Below are positions 56,022 to 64,000 of a stretch of DNA of 64,000 nucleotides, piece by piece; positions within the stretch are counted from its first letter, which is position 1, and each line of letters begins with the position of its first letter. The position numbers and the translations under genes are program-made. This DNA comes from Burkholderiaceae bacterium DAT-1 (GTDB lineage: Bacteria > Pseudomonadota > Gammaproteobacteria > Burkholderiales > Chitinimonadaceae): assembly GCA_019084025.1 (NCBI GenBank), contig JAHRBI010000006.1, forward strand, positions 248,001-312,000, given 5' to 3'. A model generated the notes under the pieces. It was not told the DNA's origin. It searched no databases and was given only the letters and a program-made list of their open reading frames with translations.

Positions 56022-57482
56022 ATGACTGCAATCCAGGCTTTTGACATGGTACTTTTCGGGGGCACCGGCGATCTGGTGATGCGCAAGCTTTTGCCAGCAC
56101 TCTATCGCCAGCACCAGGATAAGAACCTGCCAGAGGAAGGTCGTATTCTGTGTCTCGGCCGCAGTCAGCCCGATCAGGCTGCCTATCTTGCGACCGCAGA
56201 CAAGCATGCTCGCCAGTACCTGGGCAAAAGTTACAATGAAGCAGACTGGGCCAGCTTCTCTCAGCGTTTGCATTACCTGAAACTCGACGCTCAACATCAG
56301 AGTGCCTACCCTGCGCTGGCCGATAAACTCAATGAATGCCCGAATCATGTTCGCGTGTTCTATCTGGCGACTGCGCCCAATCTATTTGCGGGCATCTGCG
56401 AACATCTGGCTTCGGTCGGGCTGAATGCTGCGGGTGCGCGAGTCGTACTCGAGAAGCCGCTTGGCCACGATCTGAAGAGTGCACAGGCAATCAATGCAGC
56501 CGTCGGCCAGTACTTCGAAGAAAGTCAGATTTACCGGATTGACCACTACCTAGGCAAGGAAGCCGTGCAGAATCTACTGGCACTGCGCTTCGGTAATACC
56601 TTGTTTGAACCGCTGTGGCGCCGCGAATGGATTCGCGATGTGCAGATCACCGTCACCGAGCAGGTCGGGGTGGAAGGCCGCGGTGAATTCTACGAAAAAG
56701 CAGGTGCCCTGCGCGATATGGTGCAGAATCACTTGCTGCAATTGCTCTGTATTATCGCCATGGAACCGCCGGCCAGTATCGATCCGGACACAATGCGCGA
56801 TGAAAAGCTTAAAATCCTGCGCGCTTTGCGCCCGTTTACCCCGCAAGATGTCGCCCAAAAAACCGTGCGCGGCCAATATCGTGCAGGTGCAGTCGCCGGT
56901 GGCCCCGTAGTCGGCTATCAGGACGAGGCCGGGATAACGCCGGGCAGCCCAACTGAAACCTTTGTCGCCATCAAGGCACAAATTGACACCTGGCGCTGGG
57001 CAGGCGTGCCGTTTTACCTGCGCACCGGCAAACGCATGCAGGAACGCCTCGCCGAAATCGTCATCAATTTCCGCGAAGTGCCGCATTCGATTTTTGCGCA
57101 ACCTCCCGCTGCATCAACACCCAATCGCCTGGTCATCCGCTTGCAGCCGGAAGAATCCGTGAAGCTATACATGCTGGCCAAGCAACCCGGCGACACGATG
57201 AAGCTGCGCAGCGTGCATCTGGATCTAGATTTTGACGAAACATTCAAGACTCGCCGCCCGGATGCTTACGAACGCCTGCTGACTGATGTGATTCGTGGAC
57301 GCCTGACTCTGTTTATGCGCCGCGACGAGCTGGATGAGGCTTGGCGCTGGGTTGAGCCGATTCTTGATACATGGGCCGCCAGCTCCGAACCACCTAAACC
57401 CTACACCGCAGGCACGTGGGGGCCTGCAGCCAGTTCAGCCCTGCTATCTCGCGACGGCCTGTGCTGGCACGAAGAAGGTTAA
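56022..57482 (+). CDS. zwf: Glucose-6-phosphate 1-dehydrogenase
   Basis: 486 residues (E. coli 491). First oxidative step from glucose 6-phosphate, normally NADP-dependent. N-terminal Rossmann motif FGGTGDLVMRKLLPALY, the active-site RIDHYLGKE and the family block FREVPHSIF. The ATG at 56022 has AGGGAAG upstream; the open frame is 27 codons longer but not family-like. First gene of zwf-pgl-glk-hexR-pgi, opposite to edd-eda. Confidence 0.97.
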   Translation: MTAIQAFDMVLFGGTGDLVMRKLLPALYRQHQDKNLPEEGRILCLGRSQPDQAAYLATADKHARQYLGKSYNEADWASFSQRLHYLKLDAQHQSAYPALADKLNECPNHVRVFYLATAPNLFAGICEHLASVGLNAAGARVVLEKPLGHDLKSAQAINAAVGQYFEESQIYRIDHYLGKEAVQNLLALRFGNTLFEPLWRREWIRDVQITVTEQVGVEGRGEFYEKAGALRDMVQNHLLQLLCIIAMEPPASIDPDTMRDEKLKILRALRPFTPQDVAQKTVRGQYRAGAVAGGPVVGYQDEAGITPGSPTETFVAIKAQIDTWRWAGVPFYLRTGKRMQERLAEIVINFREVPHSIFAQPPAASTPNRLVIRLQPEESVKLYMLAKQPGDTMKLRSVHLDLDFDETFKTRRPDAYERLLTDVIRGRLTLFMRRDELDEAWRWVEPILDTWAASSEPPKPYTAGTWGPAASSALLSRDGLCWHEEG

Positions 57483-57488
57483 GCTACG

Positions 57489-58187
57489 ATGCCAGACATT
57501 CAGTTTCATTCTTTCGATTCGCGTGTCGATCTGGACATTTGTCTCGCGCGGGAAATTGCTGCTTCGCTTGAGCGCGCCATTGCCGCTCGCGGTGCGGCGA
57601 GTCTCGCACTATCCGGTGGAAAAACGCCGATGGGGATGTTTGAGCAGCTACGCCAGATGCGCCTCGATTGGAAAAAAGTGTGGATCACCCTTGTGGATGA
57701 TCGCTGGCTGCCAGTCGATCACGCTGATAGCAACGAGGGTCTTGCGCGACAGTTTCTGCTTCGCCATCAACTTGCTGAAGCCAATTTTGTCAGTCTTCAT
57801 ACTGAAGATGCCTCACCCGAGGCCGCCATCCCAGCACTCACCGCTCGCCTGGCTGGCATTCCGCAGCCGTTCGACGTGGTGCACCTAGGGATGGGAGAGG
57901 ATGGCCACACTGCTTCACTTTTCCCGTGTGCGGCAGAACTGGCATGCGCGGCTGATCCGGGTAATCCGGCATTGCTCGCGGCAGTTCATCCGACAACCGC
58001 GCCATATGCACGCATTTCGCTGACACTTGCTGCCATTATTCAGGCTCGCCACGTCTTGCTGCATATTAACGGCGACAAAAAGAAATCCGTGCTGGATAAA
58101 GCATTGTCGGCGCCCACCCCGCTTGCACCGATTGCCCGTGTACTGACCTCGGCGCGCGTCGGGGCGCACGTTTATTATGCGGATTGA
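57489..58187 (+). CDS. pgl: 6-phosphogluconolactonase (DevB type)
   Basis: 232 residues. Hydrolyses 6-phosphogluconolactone. Family motifs LALSGGKTPMGMFEQL, WKKVWITLVDDRWLPVDHADSNEG, FDVVHLGMGEDGHTASLFP and the terminal VLTSARVGAHVYYAD. Starts 6 bp after zwf with AAGG as ribosome site. Confidence 0.95.
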   Translation: MPDIQFHSFDSRVDLDICLAREIAASLERAIAARGAASLALSGGKTPMGMFEQLRQMRLDWKKVWITLVDDRWLPVDHADSNEGLARQFLLRHQLAEANFVSLHTEDASPEAAIPALTARLAGIPQPFDVVHLGMGEDGHTASLFPCAAELACAADPGNPALLAAVHPTTAPYARISLTLAAIIQARHVLLHINGDKKKSVLDKALSAPTPLAPIARVLTSARVGAHVYYAD

Positions 58188-58191
58188 TGCA

Positions 58192-59193
58192 ATGGATACC
58201 CTGCACACGCTCTATCCTCGCTTGATTGGCGATGTTGGCGGCACCAATGTCCGCCTAGCTCTGATTCTCGAGGATGGTGCAAGCATCAGCCACGAACAGG
58301 TTTTACCAGCCGATGATTTTGCCGGCCTGGAAGAGGCAATCCGCTTTTACTGTGAGCAGCATCAAGTCAAGCCTACCGCAGCGGGTATCGGCATTGCCAC
58401 CGCCATCTCCGGTGATCAGGTATCCATGACGAATCGCGATTGGTCATTCTCGATCAGCGAGATGAAGTCATCACTTGGATTGGCGGTACTGGTTGTCATC
58501 AATGACTTCACCGCACTGGCCAATTCGCTTCCCTATCTGCCTATCGAAACGCTTGAGCAAGTGGGCGGCGGCAAGCTGGACTGGAAGCAGCCAGTTGCGC
58601 TACTGGGTCCGGGAACCGGGCTGGGCGTATCCGGCTTGTTCCCGTATGCAGATCATCAGGGCTTACTGCGTTTTCAGGCCATTCGCGGCGAGGGTGGTCA
58701 CGTTACGCTGCCTGCGACCAACGAAGAAGAAGATGACGTGATCCGTGTACTGCGTGCGCGATTTGGCCATGTTTCCGCAGAGCGCATCCTGTCCGGCTCC
58801 GGTCTTCTTAATCTGCATGAAGCACTCGCCACTGTGCGTAAACAACCGATTGATGCGACGACGCCAGCCGACATTACTCACATCGGTCTCAGCCAACCGA
58901 GTAGCCTTGCCAGCCAAACACTGGATATGTTCTGTGGCATGCTGGGTACAGTCGCAGGAAATCTAGTGCTGACACTGGGTGCACTTGGCGGTGTTTTTAT
59001 TGGTGGTGGTATTGTTCCACGTTTAGGCGATCGGTTTGCGCGCTCACCATTTCGTGAGCGGTTTGAAGATAAGGGACGACTGGGTCAGTACCTGAATCCG
59101 GTTCCTGCAATGCTCATACGGGCGCATAATCCGGCTTTGCTGGGCGCGGCTGCCGCGCTGGATGATTACCTAATACAACTGCACGCTACCTGA
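58192..59193 (+). CDS. glk: Glucokinase
   Basis: 333 residues, ROK/Glk fold. Phosphorylates glucose with ATP, feeding zwf and pgi. ATP motif LIGDVGGTNVRLAL, VVINDFTALANSLPYL, LGPGTGLGVSGLF and GGGIVPRLG are typical of bacterial glucokinase (E. coli type). ATG 58192 is chosen; ATG 58177 overlaps the end of pgl by 11 bp and is also possible. No ribosome site is clear for either. Confidence 0.95.
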   Translation: MDTLHTLYPRLIGDVGGTNVRLALILEDGASISHEQVLPADDFAGLEEAIRFYCEQHQVKPTAAGIGIATAISGDQVSMTNRDWSFSISEMKSSLGLAVLVVINDFTALANSLPYLPIETLEQVGGGKLDWKQPVALLGPGTGLGVSGLFPYADHQGLLRFQAIRGEGGHVTLPATNEEEDDVIRVLRARFGHVSAERILSGSGLLNLHEALATVRKQPIDATTPADITHIGLSQPSSLASQTLDMFCGMLGTVAGNLVLTLGALGGVFIGGGIVPRLGDRFARSPFRERFEDKGRLGQYLNPVPAMLIRAHNPALLGAAAALDDYLIQLHAT

Positions 59194-59212
59194 TCAGGAA
59201 TGCACTGAGGTT

Positions 59213-60061
59213 ATGCTGGAAAAAATCAAATCACTGCTACTCGAATTATCCAAGTCGGAACGCAAAGTTGCGGAACTGGTCTTGGCGCAACCCAATTTTG
59301 TTGCTCATGCGCCCATTGCCCAGATCGCCGATATGGCTGGTGTGTCGCAACCAACCGTCATCCGATTCTGCCGGTCGATTGATTGCAGCGGTTTACAGGA
59401 CTTCAAACTGCGACTCACTCGAAGCCTGGTTTCTGGTGTGCCCTACGTTCATAGCGCTGTCGAACAAAGCGATACCGCCCATGATCTGGCAGCCAAGCTG
59501 TTCGATAACACCATTTCCAGTTTGATGCGCACGCGCAATGAACTGAATCCCGATGCAGTCGAAAGCGCAATCGACATTCTGGCGTCCGCCAAACGCATTG
59601 AATTTTACGGTCTGGGTAATTCCGGGATTATCGCGCAGGATGCTCAGCACAAGTTCTTCCGCCTGGGTGTACCCTGCATATCCTATTCCGATCCGCATAT
59701 TCACGGCATGTCGGCCGCGTTGCTGGGGCCGGGTGATGCTGTTGTCGCTATTTCCAATTCAGGACGCACGATTGACCTGATTCGTTCAGTCGAATTGGCG
59801 CGTGACTCGGGCGCTAAAGTCATTGGCATTACCCACTCGAATTCGCCACTGGCAAAGCGATGTAATGTCACATTGTATGCGGATACTCCGGAAGATCCGG
59901 ATCTGTACTCTCCTATGATTACCCGGATTGTTCATCTGGTGGTAGTAGATATTCTGGCCGTGGGTGTTGCACTTCGGCGCGGCCCCGAACTGATTGATCA
60001 GCTGGAAAAGGTCAAACGCAATCTGAAGGAGCGGCGAGTACGCGGCTACGAGGATCGTTAG
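59213..60061 (+). CDS. hexR: HexR-type RpiR/MurR transcriptional regulator
   Basis: 282 residues. N-terminal HTH_6 domain (ELSKSERKVAELVLAQPN, IADMAGVSQPTVIRFCRSIDCSGLQDFKLRL) and C-terminal SIS domain (IEFYGLGNSGIIAQDAQHKFFRLG, VAISNSGRTIDLIRSVELA) that binds a sugar phosphate. HexR in proteobacteria senses KDPG and represses zwf, edd and related genes. The ED operon context supports this name. It lies within the operon it is likely to control. Confidence 0.93.
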   Translation: MLEKIKSLLLELSKSERKVAELVLAQPNFVAHAPIAQIADMAGVSQPTVIRFCRSIDCSGLQDFKLRLTRSLVSGVPYVHSAVEQSDTAHDLAAKLFDNTISSLMRTRNELNPDAVESAIDILASAKRIEFYGLGNSGIIAQDAQHKFFRLGVPCISYSDPHIHGMSAALLGPGDAVVAISNSGRTIDLIRSVELARDSGAKVIGITHSNSPLAKRCNVTLYADTPEDPDLYSPMITRIVHLVVVDILAVGVALRRGPELIDQLEKVKRNLKERRVRGYEDR

Positions 60062-60144
60062 AAATGCAGGTGGTACATCATGAGATCGCAAGACTCACCG
60101 GTACATGCTTGGTTTGAATAGATTGGATTGATTGACAGGATATG

Positions 60145-61803
60145 ATGACGTCGCTTACTCGCCTTCCGGAATGGCAAACATTTGTACAACGAGCACACGA
60201 AGCAGCAGAGATCAATCTACGTGAGGCATTTAATCAGGATGCGGGTAGAAGCGAACGCTATAGCCTGGAATCCAGTGGCCTCTTTCTCGACTATTCCCGT
60301 CATCTGATCAACGATTCGGTTTTATCTGCACTATTCTCGCTGGCTCGCGCATGCAATCTGGAAGACCTTCGCGATGCCATGTTTGGCGGTGAGGCAATCA
60401 ATATGACAGAGGGCCGTGCTGTTTTACATACGGCTCTGCGTGCGCCTCGCGAAGCGTCGATTACCGTCAATGGTGAAAATGTCGTACCGCAAGTCCATGC
60501 CGTGCTTGATCGTATGTATGCGTTTAGTGAGCACGTGCGCAATGGCAACTGGAAGGGGTACACCGGAAAATCCATCACCGACATCGTCAATATCGGCATC
60601 GGGGGGTCGGATCTTGGCCCTTTCATGGCGACTGAGGCGCTCAAGGATGCGGGCGGACGCTTCAAGCTGCACTTCGTATCAACGGTCGATGGCTGGCAGA
60701 TCAACCATATTCTGGCGCAACTGGATCCGGAGACCACGCTCTTTATTGTGGCCTCAAAAACCTTCACCACCCAGGAAACGCTGACGAATGCACGCGCTGC
60801 ACGAGCCTGGCTGGTACAGCAAGCGGACGAAGCTGCTGTCGCCAAACACTTTGTGGCGGTATCCACCAATGCTACGGCGGTCGGTGCATTCGGGATTGAT
60901 ACCAATAATATGTTCGGCTTCTGGGACTGGGTAGGAGGTCGCTATTCGATGTGGTCGGCCATTGGACTACCCATCCTGCTGGCGATCGGTACCGATCATT
61001 TCAAGTCATTGCTGGCAGGCGCGCATGCGATGGATACCCATTTCCGTACCGCACCGCTTGAGCAAAACATGCCGGTGATTCTGGCGCTACTCGGTGTGCT
61101 GTATGTGAACGGGATGGGCTCGCAATCGCATCTGATTTCGCCTTATAACCAGCCACTTCATCGTCTTCCCGCCTACCTGCAGCAATTGGACATGGAGTCG
61201 AACGGCAAGCGCATCCGTCTGGATGGCGAAGCTGTCGATTACGATACGGGACCGGTGATCTGGGGCGAGCCGGGCATCAATGCGCAGCATGCTTACTATC
61301 AGTTAGTGCATCAGGGTACGCGCCTCATTCCGGCCGACTTCATTGCCGCGCTCGACAATCCCGGCAGCAGTGAGCATCACCATACCATTTTGCTAGCCAA
61401 TTTCCTGGCGCAAACCGAAGCGCTGATGAAGGGTAAGACAGCGGAAGAAGCACGCAGTGAACTGAAAGCACAGGGACTGGCTGATGATGCAATTGAACGA
61501 CTGCTGCCCCATAAAATTTTCCCGGGAAATCGACCAACCAGCACGATTCTTCTGAAAAAAGTTGATCCTTTCCACCTGGGTTCACTGATCGCATTATATG
61601 AACATAAAGTGTTTGTGCAGGGCAGCATTTGGGGCGTAAACAGCTATGACCAATGGGGTGTAGAACTGGGTAAGCAATTAGCTAAAACAATTGAAAACGA
61701 ACTCACCTCAGGCAACGATGCAGTGCAACACGATAGCTCAACCACACAGCTCATCATGCGCGCACGTGCTGCTTTGCAAGATCGAAAGGTTGATCGCAGC
61801 TAA
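60145..61803 (+). CDS. pgi: Glucose-6-phosphate isomerase
   Basis: 552 residues (E. coli 549). Interconverts glucose 6-phosphate and fructose 6-phosphate. The signature [18 protein letters not shown], the family block [26 protein letters not shown] and [14 protein letters not shown] are present. ATG 60145 is taken because the AGGA at 60137-60140 is too close to the ATG at 60142. Last gene of the zwf cluster. Confidence 0.97.
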   Translation: MTSLTRLPEWQTFVQRAHEAAEINLREAFNQDAGRSERYSLESSGLFLDYSRHLINDSVLSALFSLARACNLEDLRDAMFGGEAINMTEGRAVLHTALRAPREASITVNGENVVPQVHAVLDRMYAFSEHVRNGNWKGYTGKSITDIVNIGIGGSDLGPFMATEALKDAGGRFKLHFVSTVDGWQINHILAQLDPETTLFIVASKTFTTQETLTNARAARAWLVQQADEAAVAKHFVAVSTNATAVGAFGIDTNNMFGFWDWVGGRYSMWSAIGLPILLAIGTDHFKSLLAGAHAMDTHFRTAPLEQNMPVILALLGVLYVNGMGSQSHLISPYNQPLHRLPAYLQQLDMESNGKRIRLDGEAVDYDTGPVIWGEPGINAQHAYYQLVHQGTRLIPADFIAALDNPGSSEHHHTILLANFLAQTEALMKGKTAEEARSELKAQGLADDAIERLLPHKIFPGNRPTSTILLKKVDPFHLGSLIALYEHKVFVQGSIWGVNSYDQWGVELGKQLAKTIENELTSGNDAVQHDSSTTQLIMRARAALQDRKVDRS

Positions 61804-61812
61804 GGAAAAAAT

Positions 61813-61840
61813 GGCGCAAATCGGTTATAAATGCGCCTTT
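61813..61840 (+). terminator. Weak hairpin after pgi
   Basis: 6-bp stem GGCGCA / TGCGCC with a 13-base loop, followed by TTT, about 10 bp past the pgi stop. Confidence 0.4.
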
Positions 61841-62072
61841 CCTGCAATTCTGACAGCAGTGAAAATAGATAATTTCCGCTATAAAACCACCTGCGGAACA
61901 TTCGGTTTTCACCAACTGAGCAGACAAACGACAAACACTCATTGCAGAGATAAACAACTACATATTGCCGAATGGCTAAGCAGGTTTCTGCAGACAATAA
62001 AAATAGCCAGTTTACGCTGGCATGGAAGTCACACAATCCGATTCATATTGACACATCAGCAAGGTACCCAAG

Positions 62073-64000
62073 ATGGCTGAGCACTTTGAAGATATCGATC
62101 CACAAGAAACCCGCGAGTGGCTGCAAGCACTCGACGGCGTGATCGACGCGGAAGGCCCGCAACGCGCGCATTTCATCATCGAAAAACTGATTGAAGAAGC
62201 CAGCGAACGTGGCGCCAATATTCCCTATAGCGCCACCACCAAGTACATTAATACCATTCCGCTGGAAGCTGAACCGCCCTACCCCGGCAACACCACCATC
62301 GAGCATAAAATCCGCGCCTATACGCGCTGGAATGCGATGGCTATGGTGGTACAGGCCAATAAGGACACCAATGTCGGCGGTCACATCGCGTCGTTTGCAT
62401 CCTCGGCGACATTGTATGACGTGGGCTTCAACCATTTCTGGCATGCTCCAAGCGATACCCACGGCGGTGATCTGATTTTCGTGCAGGGCCACGTGGCGAC
62501 CGGTGTGTACTCCCGGGCCTACCTGCTCGGCCGCATCAGCGACGAACAACTGGCCCATTTCCGTCAGGAAGTCGGCGGCAAGGGTCTGTCCTCCTATCCG
62601 CATCCATGGCTGATGCCGGATTTCTGGCAGTTCCCGACCGTATCGATGGGTCTGGGGCCGCTGCTGGCGATCTATCAAGCCCGTTTCATGAAGTACATGC
62701 AGGATCGTGGCTTTATCAATGCTGCTAACCGCAAGGTCTGGGCCTTCTGCGGCGATGGCGAAATGGACGAGCCGGAATCGCTCGGTGCCATCGGCATGGC
62801 TGGCCGTGAAAAGCTCGATAACCTGATCTTTGTGATCAATTGCAATCTGCAGCGCCTGGATGGCCCGGTGCGTGGCAATGGCAAGATCATTCAGGAACTC
62901 GAAGGCGAATTCCGTGGTGCAGGCTGGAATGTCATCAAGCTGATCTGGGGTAACAAGTGGGACGCCCTGTTCGCACGGGACAAAAATGGCATCATGGCCA
63001 AGCGCATGGCCGAAATTGTCGACGGCGAATACCAGACCATGAAGGCCAAGGATGGTGCATGGGTGCGCGAGCACTTCTTCAATACGCCGGAACTGAAAGA
63101 GCTGGTCAAGGATTGGTCCGACAAGGACATCTGGGACCTGAACCGTGGCGGCCATGATCCGGCCAAAATTTACGCTGCGTTCAAGGCTGCCAGCGAGTGC
63201 GTGGGTAAGCCAACCGTCATTCTAGCCAAAACCATCAAGGGCTATGGCATGGGTAACGCGGGGGAAGCACAGAACATCACCCACCAGCAGAAAAAGATGG
63301 ATATCGACTCCATCCGCCAGTTCCGCGATCGCTTCGATCTGCCGGTGCCGGATGATCAGCTGGAAAAAGTACCCTTCATCAAGTTCGAGGAAGGTTCGGC
63401 TGAACTGAATTACATGCGCGATCACCGCATGAATCTCGGTGGCTACCTGCCGCAGCGCCGTCGTACTGCCTATCCGCTGGAAATTCCGGCGCTGTCGTCC
63501 TTCGAGTCACTGCTCAAGGGCTCGGGTGCAGGCCGTGAGTACTCCACCACGATGGCTTTTGTGCGTCTACTCACACAATTGTTGAAAGACAAGAACATCG
63601 GCAAGCACATCGTGCCGATCGTGCCGGACGAATCGCGTACCTTCGGTATGGAAGGTCTGTTCCGTCAGGTGGGTATCTGGAATCAGGAAGGTCAGAAATA
63701 CATCCCGCAGGATGCTGATCAGCTGATGTTCTACAAAGAATCCAAGGACGGCCAGATCCTGCAGGAGGGCATTAACGAAGCCGGTGGCATGTGTGACTGG
63801 ATTGCCGCCGGTACGGCCTACAGCACACACGGCGTGCCGATGATTCCGTTCTACATCTACTATTCGATGTTTGGCTTCCAGCGCGTTGGCGATCTGGCCT
63901 GGCTGGCAGGCGACATGCGTACACGCGGCTTCCTGCTGGGCGGCACTGCTGGCCGGACCACGCTGAATGGCGAAGGTCTGCAGCACGAAGACGGTCACTC
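62073..64000 (+). CDS. aceE: Pyruvate dehydrogenase E1 component, homodimeric (partial)
   Basis: 642 residues visible; the gene runs past the window end (E. coli AceE is 887). Decarboxylates pyruvate on thiamine diphosphate to feed acetyl-CoA synthesis. Starts MAEHFEDIDPQETREWLQAL. The ThDP motif GDGEMDEPESLG, with Mg ligand region FVINCNLQRLDGPVRGN, and ARFMKYMQDRG are as in AceE. The 270-bp space after pgi likely has its own promoter. The aceF and lpd genes are expected beyond the window. Confidence 0.97.
   Translation, partial: MAEHFEDIDPQETREWLQALDGVIDAEGPQRAHFIIEKLIEEASERGANIPYSATTKYINTIPLEAEPPYPGNTTIEHKIRAYTRWNAMAMVVQANKDTNVGGHIASFASSATLYDVGFNHFWHAPSDTHGGDLIFVQGHVATGVYSRAYLLGRISDEQLAHFRQEVGGKGLSSYPHPWLMPDFWQFPTVSMGLGPLLAIYQARFMKYMQDRGFINAANRKVWAFCGDGEMDEPESLGAIGMAGREKLDNLIFVINCNLQRLDGPVRGNGKIIQELEGEFRGAGWNVIKLIWGNKWDALFARDKNGIMAKRMAEIVDGEYQTMKAKDGAWVREHFFNTPELKELVKDWSDKDIWDLNRGGHDPAKIYAAFKAASECVGKPTVILAKTIKGYGMGNAGEAQNITHQQKKMDIDSIRQFRDRFDLPVPDDQLEKVPFIKFEEGSAELNYMRDHRMNLGGYLPQRRRTAYPLEIPALSSFESLLKGSGAGREYSTTMAFVRLLTQLLKDKNIGKHIVPIVPDESRTFGMEGLFRQVGIWNQEGQKYIPQDADQLMFYKESKDGQILQEGINEAGGMCDWIAAGTAYSTHGVPMIPFYIYYSMFGFQRVGDLAWLAGDMRTRGFLLGGTAGRTTLNGEGLQHEDGH

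Noticed and set aside
61691-62080. 129-codon frame overlapping the pgi end and the aceE upstream region
   Set aside because: The first third is pgi in another frame and the rest is AT-rich intergenic DNA; no ribosome site or family features.
62043-63155. 370-codon frame antisense to aceE
   Set aside because: Overlaps the AceE ThDP region; no family match; bias explained by the plus-strand gene.
1-64000. tRNA, rRNA, CRISPR arrays, insertion sequences, phage attachment sites
   Set aside because: I saw no cloverleaf with CCA-type end, no array of spaced repeats, no transposase or integrase, and no long direct repeats while reading both strands.

Overview
The window is a moderately GC-rich, gene-dense stretch of bacterial chromosome with no tRNA, rRNA, CRISPR array, prophage or insertion sequence that I can see. 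Gene content and order point to a betaproteobacterium, most likely Neisseriales (Chitinibacteraceae or a relative). The evidence is the order zwf-pgl-glk-hexR-pgi facing edd-eda, which I recall from Neisseria and Chromobacterium, an AceE-type homodimeric pyruvate dehydrogenase E1, a PhaB/PhbB acetoacetyl-CoA reductase, the divergent pmbA/darP pair, and hpnE. The assignment comes from reading alone, with no database search.

Layout. 1-9742 is mostly minus strand: a DinG/YoaA-type helicase (cut by the window start), a YjfB-like motility peptide, a basic secreted protein, dapD on the plus strand, a MOSC protein, two paralogous Ser/Gln-rich proteins of unknown role, a Rieske oxygenase and a ferredoxin-NADP reductase, with two AT-richer small genes beside the oxygenase. 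10030-20968 holds prfC, dnaE, a periplasmic delta-class carbonic anhydrase, a candidate small RNA, the NAD(P)HX repair enzyme, a YkgJ-type protein, an orphan periplasmic binding protein and glyA. 21107-37630 holds ubiD, an FHA plus Ser/Thr kinase pair, a DPP IV-type peptidase, aroA, a quinone oxidoreductase coupled to zapE, phbB, a DUF1800/DUF1501 secreted pair, and pmbA facing darP-mog. 38344-45028 holds a Tricorn-like protease and a small chemotaxis operon (receptor, cheY, cheD, cheB).

47088-50968 is the most interesting part. A stand-alone H-NOX haem sensor lies 2 bp upstream of a histidine kinase whose N-terminus is an HNOBA domain, the partner of H-NOX in animal soluble guanylate cyclase. 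Ahead of these on the same strand are a CheY-like receiver and an HD-GYP protein. Facing them, with overlapping stop codons, is a regulator with an excisionase-type DNA-binding domain in front of its receiver domain. Together they look like a nitric-oxide-responsive two-component network with a possible c-di-GMP arm.

51940-61803 is a central glucose catabolism locus: gap, eda and edd on the minus strand, and zwf-pgl-glk-hexR-pgi on the plus strand. The intergenic region contains palindromes of the form GTAGT-N3-ACTAC that fit binding sites for HexR, encoded in the same cluster. aceE (partial) follows, so the window covers glucose phosphorylation, the Entner-Doudoroff route, triose oxidation and entry to acetyl-CoA, with phbB tapping acetoacetyl-CoA for polyhydroxybutyrate.
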